In this document: in pieces, positions 17,508 to 26,600 of the stretch
How positions within the stretch are numbered: position 1 is the stretch's first letter
Layout of the letters: every line of letters starts with the position of its first letter
Source of the DNA: Blastococcus colisei
GTDB taxonomy: Bacteria; Actinomycetota; Actinomycetes; Mycobacteriales; Geodermatophilaceae
Assembly (NCBI RefSeq): GCF_006717095.1
Contig: NZ_VFQE01000002.1
Location: forward strand, 248,001 to 312,000
Direction of reading: 5' to 3'
DNA length: 64,000 bases
Notes under the pieces: generated by a model
What the model saw: the letters and a program-made list of their open reading frames with translations, nothing else
Told to the model about the DNA's origin: nothing
The model's database searches: none
Position numbers and translations under genes: made by a program

Positions 17508-20500
17508 ATCTCCTCATCAGGGGTCCCCCCGTCACCGGGCTCCGCACCCGGAGGCGACCCGGCGGGTGCCAGGACGACGGTGAGCGTGGTGGCCCGGGAA
17601 CTGGCCGTGGCCACCGTCGCGGTCAACCCACCCACCTGCCCCGCCGGCACCGGCGCGCCGCTGTCGGCCACCAGCGTGGCCACGTCACCGTTGCCGACCC
17701 CGGCGATGTTGCTGCGCTCGGTCAGCTCCGCCGGCGGCACCAACTCCCGCTCGTGCGGCGCCTTGTCCGACCACACCGACAACACCCACGACCCGGCCAC
17801 GGCATCGGCCAACGGCGTGGTGTGCGCCGTGAGACCCCGGCCCCCTCCGGCGCCGGTCACCGAGGTCACCGGCCCCTCCGCCGACGTCCCCGAGTACGCC
17901 AGCAGCTGCAACGTCACCGCTGACGACACCGGCAGATCCACCGTGACCGTCGACCCGGCGTCACCGGCGGAGGCCACGCGGGAGAACACCTGGGTGGTCA
18001 TCTGACCACCGTCCGACGCCGAGCCCGCCGGCTCCCAGCCTGCCGGCGTCGTACCGGTCACCCCGGAGTTCACCGACAGCACCAGCACCAGACCGTCCCC
18101 GGCCCGCACCGCCTGCGGCACGTCCACCGAGATCGCCCGCACCGGCCGCGCCGCCGAGCCCGCCGACCCGCGCAGGCCGATCCCGGCACCGGCCGCCGGC
18201 GGCGCCGCCACCGTCACCGTCGCCGACTCCGTGGTCGCCTGCCCGGCCGCGTCGGTGACGGTCAGCGCCACCTCGTACTCTCCCGCCGCGGCGAATGTGT
18301 GGCTGGTCTGCGGCTGCGTGGCGGTCGTCCCGTCCCCGAAGTCCCACGCGAACGAGGCCACCGGGCCCTCCGCATCGGTCGACCCCGACCCGTCGAACTC
18401 ACACGTCAGCTCCGCACACGTCGAGGAGATCACCGCCTCCGGCGCCGCGTCCGCCGGCGGGGTGCCGTCCCCGGGCGCGAGGACGACGGTCATGGCCGTC
18501 GACCGGCTGCTCGAGGTGGGCACCGTCGCGGTCAGCCCGCCGACCTGACCGGCCGGCACCGGGGCGCCGCCGTCGGCGACCAGCGTGGCCACGTCACCGT
18601 TGCCCGCTCCCGCCAGGCTGCTGCGCACCTCCACCGCGCCAGGGGCGGTGAACTCCCGCGCCGCCGCCTGCTTGTCCGACCACATCGACAGGACGACCGA
18701 CCCGGTCTCCGCCTGCGTCACCGGGGTGGTGTGCGACGTGCCACTGCCGCCGATCGCGCCGGTCACCGAGGCGATCGGCCCGCTCGTCGAGGTGCCCGAG
18801 TACGCCAGCAGCTGCAGCCCCAGCGCGGAGGACACCTCGCCAGGAACGTCCACGGTCACCGTCGATCCGGCGTCACCGGCGGAGGCCACCCGCGAGAAGA
18901 GCTGGGTGGTCATGCTGCCGCCGTCGGTCTGCGTCCCCGCGAGCTCCCACCCCGCCGGCACCATGCCGGTGAGACCCGAGTTGACCGACAGCACCAGCAC
19001 CAGCCCGTCCCCGGCCCGCACCGACGCCGGCACCTCGACCGAGACCTGCGTCGCCGGACGCGCGGTCGCCGCCGCCGAGGCCCGGAACCCGATGCCGGCC
19101 TCCTCCTGCACCGTCACGGTCAGCTGCTGCGTCGTGGAGGTGCTCGCCCCGTCGTCGTCGGTGACGGTCAGGGTCACCGCGTACGCACCAGGAGCACCGA
19201 AGGCGTGCTGCACCGCGGCCCCCGCGGCGGTGGCACCGTCGCCGAAGTCCCAGCGGTACGAGGCCGCCGTCCCGTCGACGTCCGCGGACGCGGCACCGTC
19301 CAGGGCGCAGGTCAGGCCGAGGCAGTCCGCGACGAAGGCGGCCACCGGCGGCTGGTTGGCCGGCGGGGCGAGGACCAGTCCCCGCGAGCGCCAGTCCCGC
19401 CCGTCCCGCGAGGGCCCGCTGACGATCGGCGCCGTGCCATCCCAGGTACCGCCGGCGAACCCGAATCGGCGCAGGTCCCCGCCAACCGTGGCGACGTACA
19501 GATCGTCGCGCGACAGGAACATGCCCGCGGCACCCAGGAAGCCGGGGCCGGCCGCGACGAACTGATCCTGGGAGACGATCCCGCTCTCGGGCGAGAAGTA
19601 GCGGTAGTACAGGTAGGTGGAGTCGCTGAGCGAGTAGTACAGCCGTCCGTCGCGGTAGGCCATCCCGGTCACCCGCGCCAGCTGCTCGTAGAAGGTCGGC
19701 ACCACACCGCGATAGAACTCGGTGGCCCCGTGCCGCGTGTAGGTGACGGTGCTCCAGTACGGATCGTTGTACGGGTCGATGCGCTCCGCCGGCCCGAGGT
19801 CGCGGCCGTCGAAACTGCGGCGGTGCAGCGCGTAGCTGCCGTCCCCACCCGGATAGCCGTAGAACAGGACGTCGTCCACGAGCACGGCCCCGCGGGCCCG
19901 GCTCCACACCGTGCCGCCACTGTCCACCGTGCGGTCGGTGCCGGCGGTCGTCCCGTCGAAGAACCGCGCGCGGATCGTGTCCGTCGCGGAGCCGACGCCC
20001 GTCCGGCCCACGAGGAAGACGTCGGCGGGCAGCGACCCCATGGCCTCGGCCGGTGCCGAGGTGCCGCCGGCCAGCGGGAAGTACCCGAGCCGCGGCCGGC
20101 TGTGCTCACGGTCGCCGAAGTACTCGGTATCGGAGCCCACGTAGAGCCCGGACGCCGTGGTGAGCAGGGCCTCGGCGCCGTGGCCGCGCGGGTTGCGGCC
20201 CGGGTTCCACGACAGCGGCACGCCGGTCCGCGGGTCCAGCGCGGCGATGCCCGGGCGCGGCACCGCGCCAGGACCCGGCGTGTCATGGCCGCTCGGGTTG
20301 TTCATCCACCGCTGGTGGCCTCCGACGTAGACCGCGCTGTCGCTGGCGGCGACCGAGAGCAGGGTGTCACCGCCGGTGACGGCGATCCAGCGCGGCTGGA
20401 TCGCCTGCCCCCGCGCCGCCGGGTCCCAGGCCGCAGCCGTGTCGCACAGCGTGCCGTCGTACTTCGCGCCCGTGGTGACCACCACGAACGAGGAGCCGTC

Positions 20501-21373
20501 GGGAGTGAAGTCCACGTCGCGGACGTAGAAGTCGAACCAGGAGGACAGGCACTCCGGCGTGTACCTCTCGGTCCGCCAGTCCGGGTCGACCACGGCACTG
20601 CCGGCGTCCAGCCGCAGAAGTGCGAGCTGATCGCGCGGCAGACCGTCCGCGCTGCGGAAGTTGCCGATGACGGCCAGCCGCGAGCCGTCCGGGGACACGT
20701 CCATCTTGCGCACGCCGACAGGCGCCCTGGCGGTCCCACGCGGCCAGTTGTGGTTCTCGTAGAGGTCGACCCCCATGTAGTCGTCGACGGCGCCGGTGAC
20801 GGGGTGCACCGACGCGAGGCCGCCGTGCGGCACCCCGCTGACCGAGCCGAAGAAGCCGGCCAGCAGCAGACGCCCGCCCGTGACCGCCAGGTCGTTGACC
20901 GCACCGTTGATGCCGGGCACCGCGAAGCCGGGCACGCGCGCACCGGTGGCCAGCGAGACCTGCACCAGGTTGCGCGCCGTCTCGCCGTTCACCGTGGCGA
21001 ACGTGCCGCCCAGGTAGACGGTGCCGTCGGGCCCGGGGGCGATGGTGTTGACGTTGCCGCTCACCACGGGGCGGAAGGCCTGGTCCACGGCGCCGCTGAC
21101 CGGGTCGAAAGCGAACACGTAGGGCTGGTCGAAGGTGGTGCCGCCGTTCACCCCGGCGTCGCGCACCTGCGTGAAGGTGCCCGCGACGACGATGCGCCCA
21201 CCGATCTCCTCGAGGTCGAGCACCGTGTTGTCCAGGACGTGCGGCGTGCGCCCGTCCGGCGCGTCGGTGACGATGCCGGCCTGCGGCACTCCCGCCGAAA
21301 CCGTCCCCGGGCCCAACGGCACGAGCAGCAGGGCGATCAGCACCGCACCCACCAAGCGACCGAACGTGTGCAT
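16595..21373 (-). CDS. giant secreted beta-propeller / PKD multidomain protein 1
   Basis: A 1592-residue extracellular protein. A signal peptide is cut after VSA (residue 27). Residues 28 to about 660 are beta-propeller-like repeats (VLDNTVLDLEEIGGRIVVAG, VYLGGTFATVNG, MDVSPDGSRLAVIGNF). Three PKD domains follow (about 674-754, 971-1053, 1294-1377), each with the WxFGDG-type motif and a C-x-LTC cysteine pair. They alternate with three copies of an unnamed domain of about 200 residues (starting near 759, 1061 and 1379; LVLVLSVNSGLTG, LLAYSGTS, WSDK). No sorting signal or C-terminal anchor is present, so it is probably released or held by glycan binding. Its only Shine-Dalgarno lies in a small hairpin. 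The position beside polysaccharide genes suggests a matrix or adhesin role. Confidence 0.8.
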   Translation of the reverse strand: MHTFGRLVGAVLIALLLVPLGPGTVSAGVPQAGIVTDAPDGRTPHVLDNTVLDLEEIGGRIVVAGTFTQVRDAGVNGGTTFDQPYVFAFDPVSGAVDQAFRPVVSGNVNTIAPGPDGTVYLGGTFATVNGETARNLVQVSLATGARVPGFAVPGINGAVNDLAVTGGRLLLAGFFGSVSGVPHGGLASVHPVTGAVDDYMGVDLYENHNWPRGTARAPVGVRKMDVSPDGSRLAVIGNFRSADGLPRDQLALLRLDAGSAVVDPDWRTERYTPECLSSWFDFYVRDVDFTPDGSSFVVVTTGAKYDGTLCDTAAAWDPAARGQAIQPRWIAVTGGDTLLSVAASDSAVYVGGHQRWMNNPSGHDTPGPGAVPRPGIAALDPRTGVPLSWNPGRNPRGHGAEALLTTASGLYVGSDTEYFGDREHSRPRLGYFPLAGGTSAPAEAMGSLPADVFLVGRTGVGSATDTIRARFFDGTTAGTDRTVDSGGTVWSRARGAVLVDDVLFYGYPGGDGSYALHRRSFDGRDLGPAERIDPYNDPYWSTVTYTRHGATEFYRGVVPTFYEQLARVTGMAYRDGRLYYSLSDSTYLYYRYFSPESGIVSQDQFVAAGPGFLGAAGMFLSRDDLYVATVGGDLRRFGFAGGTWDGTAPIVSGPSRDGRDWRSRGLVLAPPANQPPVAAFVADCLGLTCALDGAASADVDGTAASYRWDFGDGATAAGAAVQHAFGAPGAYAVTLTVTDDDGASTSTTQQLTVTVQEEAGIGFRASAAATARPATQVSVEVPASVRAGDGLVLVLSVNSGLTGMVPAGWELAGTQTDGGSMTTQLFSRVASAGDAGSTVTVDVPGEVSSALGLQLLAYSGTSTSGPIASVTGAIGGSGTSHTTPVTQAETGSVVLSMWSDKQAAAREFTAPGAVEVRSSLAGAGNGDVATLVADGGAPVPAGQVGGLTATVPTSSSRSTAMTVVLAPGDGTPPADAAPEAVISSTCAELTCEFDGSGSTDAEGPVASFAWDFGDGTTATQPQTSHTFAAAGEYEVALTVTDAAGQATTESATVTVAAPPAAGAGIGLRGSAGSAARPVRAISVDVPQAVRAGDGLVLVLSVNSGVTGTTPAGWEPAGSASDGGQMTTQVFSRVASAGDAGSTVTVDLPVSSAVTLQLLAYSGTSAEGPVTSVTGAGGGRGLTAHTTPLADAVAGSWVLSVWSDKAPHERELVPPAELTERSNIAGVGNGDVATLVADSGAPVPAGQVGGLTATVATASSRATTLTVVLAPAGSPPGAEPGDGGTPDEEIPPVDAVPEAVISSSCAELTCEFDGSGSTDGEGAVASFAWEFGDGVSGSGAVVEHTFAAAGDYEVALAVTDSAGQVSRQTATVTVAAAPTVGAGIGLRGSAGTAARPVRAISVDVPDAVQAGDGLVLVLSVNSGLTGTVPVGWELAGSVTDGGQMTTQVFARVATAEDAGSTVTVDVGGSSSSALTLQLMAYSGTSAEGPVASVTGAGGGRGLTAHTTPTADAAAGSWVLSVWSDKAPHERLWVPPAELAERSNIAGAGNGDVATLVADSGAPVPAGQVGGLTATVATASSRATTLTVVLAAAG

Positions 21374-21701
21374 GAGTCAGTGCCCCTCCGCATGGAGGGC
21401 TCCCCCGTGTTCCCGAGCCCCCGATCGCCCGGCAGCATCACTCAGCGTTGCGAAGTGGGTCCACGGCAGCGTGGGAATCTCCCCACAACAGGTGAGTTTC
21501 ACGGAGCTGCGCGCACTCCATTCGTCACTGTCCGTGATACCGGCGGCTCGCTCCGGCCTCGTCCACCGCGACCGCAGACCTCCCCGAACGGGTGAGCCCG
21601 ATCGCCCGGCCGGCGCCACGCCGCGGCTCCGGCACCTACCGTCGGCCCGGCGCACGAGCCTTTCCGCACGGCGCTCGAGCGCACCGGAGGACGGGGGACG
21701 T
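21374..21701. other. divergent intergenic region between secreted protein 1 and the TSUP gene
   Basis: This 328-bp gap must hold both promoters. On the minus strand, 21384-21399 forms the hairpin CCCTCC-ATGC-GGAGGG, whose 3' arm is the Shine-Dalgarno of the secreted-protein gene, 10 nt before its ATG. On the plus strand, GGAGG precedes the GTG at 21702. I see no convincing -35/-10 pair and no small gene. Confidence 0.5.
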
Positions 21702-22682
21702 GTGGACCTGCAGCTGACGCTGGTCGTTGCCGGTCTCGTGATCGGCATCGTCGTCGGCATGACCGGCATGGGCGGCGGCGCCCTGATGACACCCGCTCTC
21801 GTGCTGTTCTTCAACGTCCCACCGCTGGCCGCCGTCTCCAGCGATCTGGTCGTCTCCGCGGTCATGAAGCCGGTCGGCGGCGTGGTCCACCTGCGCCGCG
21901 GCACCGTCGATCTCCGCCTGGTCGGCTGGCTCTGCGCCGGGTCGGTGCCCGCGGCCTTCGGCGGGGTACTGGTCTCGCGGGCGCTTGGGTCGGGAGCCGG
22001 CGTCCAGCAGTGGACGAAGATCGCCCTCGGTGCCGCGCTGCTCCTCGCCGCGGCGGGCCTGATCCTGCGCGCCTACCAGTCCCTGGTCGCCCGGGGACGA
22101 CGGGCGGCCGACCGGGCCGCCGGTCGCCCGGTGACCCGGGACGAGGCGACCGTGGGGGGCTACCGGGTCCGGCCGGTCCCCACCGTTCTCGTGGGCGTCC
22201 TGGGCGGGCTGATCGTCGGCATGACCTCGGTCGGCTCGGGATCTCTGATCATCATCGCGCTGCTGGCGCTGTACCCGCGGCTGTCCGCCGCCGGCCTCGT
22301 GGGGACCGACCTGGTGCAGGCCGTTCCCCTGGTCGCGTCGGCGGCCCTGGGCCACCTGCTCTTCGGCGACTTCCGCCTCGACCTGACGGCCTCGTTGCTC
22401 GTCGGGTGTCTGCCGGGCGTCTACCTGGGCGCGCGGCTGTCCTCCCGGGCACCGGGCGGGCTGGTGCGGCGGGCGCTCGCGCTCGTGCTGCTCGCCTCCG
22501 GGCTGAAGCTGCTCGGCCTGCCCGACCTCGCCATGGTGGCGACGCTGGGCGTGGTGGTGGTCGTCGGACCGCTGCTGTGGATGTCCGCGCGGGTGCGGCA
22601 CGGTCTACCCCCGCGTGCCCCTATCCTCGCCGAGGCCAGGGCCCGCACCCGCTCCGAACGCGAGTCCGCGGTCCCCCGCTGA
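21702..22682 (+). CDS. TSUP (TauE/SafE) family membrane permease
   Basis: A 326-residue polytopic protein with about eight membrane segments in two homologous halves. Each half begins with the family signature: GMTGMGGGALMTPALV early and GMTSVGSGSLIIIALL near residue 170. TSUP proteins move sulfite, sulfonates, sulfoacetate or other organic anions. The GTG at 21702 opens directly into the first membrane helix, with GGAGG/GGGGGA upstream. The gene sits between the two giant secreted-protein genes on the opposite strand, and its stop codon falls inside the start of the 971-bp repeat. A link to sulfur flow for the nearby sulfotransferases is only a guess. Confidence 0.88.
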   Translation: MDLQLTLVVAGLVIGIVVGMTGMGGGALMTPALVLFFNVPPLAAVSSDLVVSAVMKPVGGVVHLRRGTVDLRLVGWLCAGSVPAAFGGVLVSRALGSGAGVQQWTKIALGAALLLAAAGLILRAYQSLVARGRRAADRAAGRPVTRDEATVGGYRVRPVPTVLVGVLGGLIVGMTSVGSGSLIIIALLALYPRLSAAGLVGTDLVQAVPLVASAALGHLLFGDFRLDLTASLLVGCLPGVYLGARLSSRAPGGLVRRALALVLLASGLKLLGLPDLAMVATLGVVVVVGPLLWMSARVRHGLPPRAPILAEARARTRSERESAVPR

Positions 22683-23647
22683 CGCACTGCGGGCCCCCGA
22701 CCGGTGGTCGGAGGCCCGCAGCGAGCGCGCCGGGTCAGCCGGCCGCAGCGAGGACCACGGTGAGCGTGGTGGCCCGGGAACTGGCCGTGGCCACCGTCGC
22801 GGTCAACCCACCCACCTGCCCCGCCGGCACCGGAGCGCCGCTGTCGGCCACCAGCGTGGCCACGTCCCCGTTGCCCGCACCGGCGATGTTGCTGCGCTCG
22901 GCCAGCTCCGCCGGCGGCACCCACAGCCGCTCGTGCGGCGCCTTGTCCGACCACACCGACAACACCCACGACCCCGCCGCGGCATCGGCGGTCGGCGTGG
23001 TGTGCGCCGTCAGACCCCGCCCGCCACCGGCACCGGTCACCGACGCCACCGGACCCTCCGCCGACGTCCCCGAATAGGCCATCAACTGCAACGTCAACGC
23101 CGAGGACGAACTCCCCCCGACATCCACCGTCACCGTCGACCCCGCATCCTCGGCCGTCGCCACCCGCGCGAACACCTGCGTGGTCATCTGACCGCCGTCG
23201 GTCGCCGACCCGGCCAGCTCCCAACCCACCGGCACCGTCCCGGTCAGGCCCGAGTTCACCGACAACACCAGCACCAGGCCATCACCGGCCTGCACCGCGT
23301 CAGGCACATCCACCGAGATCGCCCGCACCGGCCGCGCCGCCGTCCCCGCCGACCCCCGCAACCCGATCCCGGCACCCACCGTCGGCGCCGCGGCCACCGT
23401 CACCGTCGCCGTCTGCCTGCTCACCTGCCCGGCCGAGTCGGTCACCGCCAGCGCCACCTCATAGTCACCGGCCGCGGCGAAGGTGTGCTCCACCACCGCA
23501 CCAGAGCCGGACACCCCGTCCCCGAACTCCCACGCGAACGAAGCCACCGCCCCCTCCCCATCGGTCGACCCCGACCCGTCGAACTCACACGTCAGCTCCG
23601 CACACGACGACGAGATCACCGCCTCCGGCACCGCATCCACCGGCGGA
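22677..23647. repeat. 971-bp near-identical direct repeat, copy 2
   Basis: Second copy of 16537-17507, at more than 99% identity. It begins in the last codons of the TSUP gene and covers the terminator and the last two domains of the second secreted-protein gene. Beyond 23647 the paralogues fall back to ordinary divergence. Confidence 0.93.
22687..22721 (-). terminator. hairpin after the second secreted-protein gene, facing the TSUP stop
   Basis: Identical in sequence to the hairpin at 16547-16581, and 14 bp past the stop at 22735. It also lies 5 bp past the convergent TSUP stop, so it can serve both strands. Confidence 0.75.
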
Positions 23648-26600
23648 GCAGTGCTCCCCGGCGCGAGGACCACCGTCATCGCCGTCGACCGGCTGCTGGA
23701 GGTCGGCACCGTCGCGGTCAGCCCACCGACCTGCCCGGCCGGCACCGGCGCGCCGCTGTCGGCGACCAGCGTGGCCACGTCACCGTTGCCCGCCCCGGCC
23801 AGGCTGCTGCGCACCTCGACCCCGCCCGGAGCGGTGAACTCCCGCGCCGCCGCCTGCTTGTCCGACCAGACCGAGACCACCAGGGATCCGGACTCCGCCT
23901 GCATCACCGGGGTCGTGTGCGACGTGCCGCTGCCGGTGGCCGCGCCGGTCACCGAGGCGATCGGCCCGCTGGTCGAGGTTCCCGAGTACGCCAGCAGCTG
24001 CAGCCCCAGGGCCGAGGACACCTCGCCGGGCACGTCCACGGTCACCGTCGACCCGGCGTCCCCGGCGGATGCCACCCGGGAGAAGACCTGGGTGGTCACC
24101 TTGCTCCTGTCGGTCTGCGTCGCGGCGAGCTCCCAGCCCGCCGGCACCGTCCCGGTCAGGCCCGAGTTCACCGAGAGCACGAGCACGAGGCCGTCGCCGG
24201 CCTGGACCGCGTCGGGCACCTGTACCGAGATGGCTCGCACCGGGCGCGCGGTCGTGCCCACCGAGCCGCGCAGCGCGATGCCCGCGACCGGGGCGGTCGC
24301 GTCGACCACGACGGTCTGCGTGACCGTCGACGTGGCGCCGTCGTCGTCGGTGACCCGGAGGCCCACCTGGTACTCCCCGCCGTCGTCGAAGGTGTGCCGG
24401 ACGGAGGAACCGGACGCGGTCGTCCCGTCACCGAGGTCCCACTCCCAGCCGCTCACCTGACCGTCCTGGTCGCTGGAGCCGCTGCCGTCGAAGCCGCAGG
24501 TCGTGCCGACGCAGTCGAACGAGAAGTCGGCGACCGGCGTCTGGTTCGGCGCCGGCGGGCCCTCGCCCGGGCCGAGGAACAGTGCGCGGGTCGCCCACGA
24601 CCGGCCGTCCACCGACGGGCCGCTCACCACGGTCGGGGCACCGGTCACCGTGCCGCCGGCGAACGGCACGCGCATCAGGTCACCGGTCGTGCGGCTGGCT
24701 CCGTACAGCGAGTCGCCGGACAGGAACAGGCCCGACACCTCAGCGAATCCCGAGGGCACGGTGACGAACTCGTCGACGCCGACGATGCCGCTGTCCACCG
24801 AGAAGCCCCGCCAGTACAGCGCCGGTGAACCCGTCCGCGTGTAGTAGAGGCGGCCGTCGCCGAGGAACATGCCGCTGACCGTCGACAGCTGGTTGTAGAA
24901 GGCCGAGCGCGTGCCGCGGAAGGTCTGGCCCGAGCCGGTGTCGACATCGCTCCACGCCGGGTCGTTGTACGGGTCCAGGACCGTGGGTTCGCCGAACCCC
25001 ACCCCGTCGAACGTGCGGCGGAACAGGCTGTACGTGCCGCTGTCGGTCGGGTAGCCGTAGAACAGCGTGTCCCCGGCCATGAATGCGCCCCGGACCCGGC
25101 TCCACTCCAGGCCGCCTGCGCCCACCTCCGTGTCGGCGCCGATGGCGGCACCGTCGACCCAGCGTGCGACCAGGTCGTCGATCCCGGCTTCGACCGGGGC
25201 TGGCTCGTCACCGGCCTCCAGGATCTCGATCGCGTTGACCAGCGGGTTCTCGATGACGTGCCGGAAGAGGAGGTCCACGGTGCCGTCGCTGGTGACCGTG
25301 AACGACTTCATGGTTCCTACGTCGTGGCCCACGTCGGCGGTGATGTCGTAGTCGTCGAGCACGGTCGCGCCCTCGAGGTCGACGTCGAACACGCGCGCCC
25401 CGGGCTGGTCAGTGCAGGTGCACCGGTTGGCCAGGTACAGCCGCACCTCGACGGTCATGCCCGCGGCGACGGGGAGTGCCCACTGCATCTCCGGCTCGGT
25501 GCCCGGGTCCCAGCGCTCGGTGTCGAAGACCTGGAAGGGCGTGGTCGACGGGACGCTGCCGTCAACGGCCGCGCTGCCGGCGGGGTAGGACGCCGAGTTG
25601 CTGCCGGTGTTCCGCATCGCCCCGGTGTCGGCCGCCCAGCCGGGGCCGCCGTCCAGCGCCGCGATGGCCGCCCCGCCGGCGTTGATCCGGTGGAGGACCT
25701 GGCGGTTGTCCGTGCCCCCGCCGGTTGGGGTCGTGCGGCCGCCGAGGAAGACGTTCGCAGGGAGGGTCCCGCTGTCCTCGGAGGGCAGGCCCGCCGCACC
25801 GGCGAGCGGGAAGTACGCCAGGCGAGGACGCCGGTGGTCGCGAGCGCCGATGTACTCGGTGTCGCTACCCACGTAGAGGCCGTTCGCCGTGGCCAGCAGG
25901 GCCTCGGCGCCGATGCCGCGGGGGTGGCGACCCGGGTTCCAGGCCAGCGGGACCCCGGTGCGGGGGTCGAGCGCGGCCAGGCCGGGCCGCGGCACCGCGC
26001 CTGGGCCGGGCGAGTCGTTGCCCAGGGTGTTGTTCATCCAGCGCTGGTGACCGCCCACGTAGACCGCCCCGCCGGTCACGGCGACCGAGTGCAGGGTGTC
26101 GCCGCCCGCGTCGGCGGCCCACCGGGGCTGGACGTCGTCACCGGTGTCGGCGACGTCCCAGCGGGCAGCGGTGTCGCACAGGGTGCCGACGTTGTGGCCG
26201 CCGGTCGTCACGATGACGAAGTAGCTGCTGTCGGGCGCGAAGTCCACCTCGCGCACGTAGAAGTCGTAGGCCCACGAGAAGCACGCGGCCTCGTAGCGCC
26301 GGGTGCGCCAGTCGGGGTCGACCACCGCCTGGCCGGGCTGGAGCAGCACGGAGACCACCTGGTCGCGGACGAGCCCGTCGGCCAGGGTGAAGTTGCCGAT
26401 CGCCACCAGGCGGCTGCCGTCCGGCGACATCGCCAGGTCGCGGACGCCGACGGCGCCGCGGGAGCCCTCGCTGCCCTCGTACCAGTTGTGGTTCACCGAC
26501 ACGTCGACGCCGAGATATTCGTCGACGGCGCCGGTGGTCGGGTTCAGCGCGGCCAAGCCGCCGTGCGGTGCGCTCTGGACGGAGTCGAAGGTGCCCCCGA

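Noticed and set aside
18299-21595. A plus-strand open frame of about 1100 codons opposite secreted protein 1
   Set aside because: Composition is dominated by Arg, Gly and Val with no motifs; the minus strand encodes a signal peptide, propeller and PKD domains.
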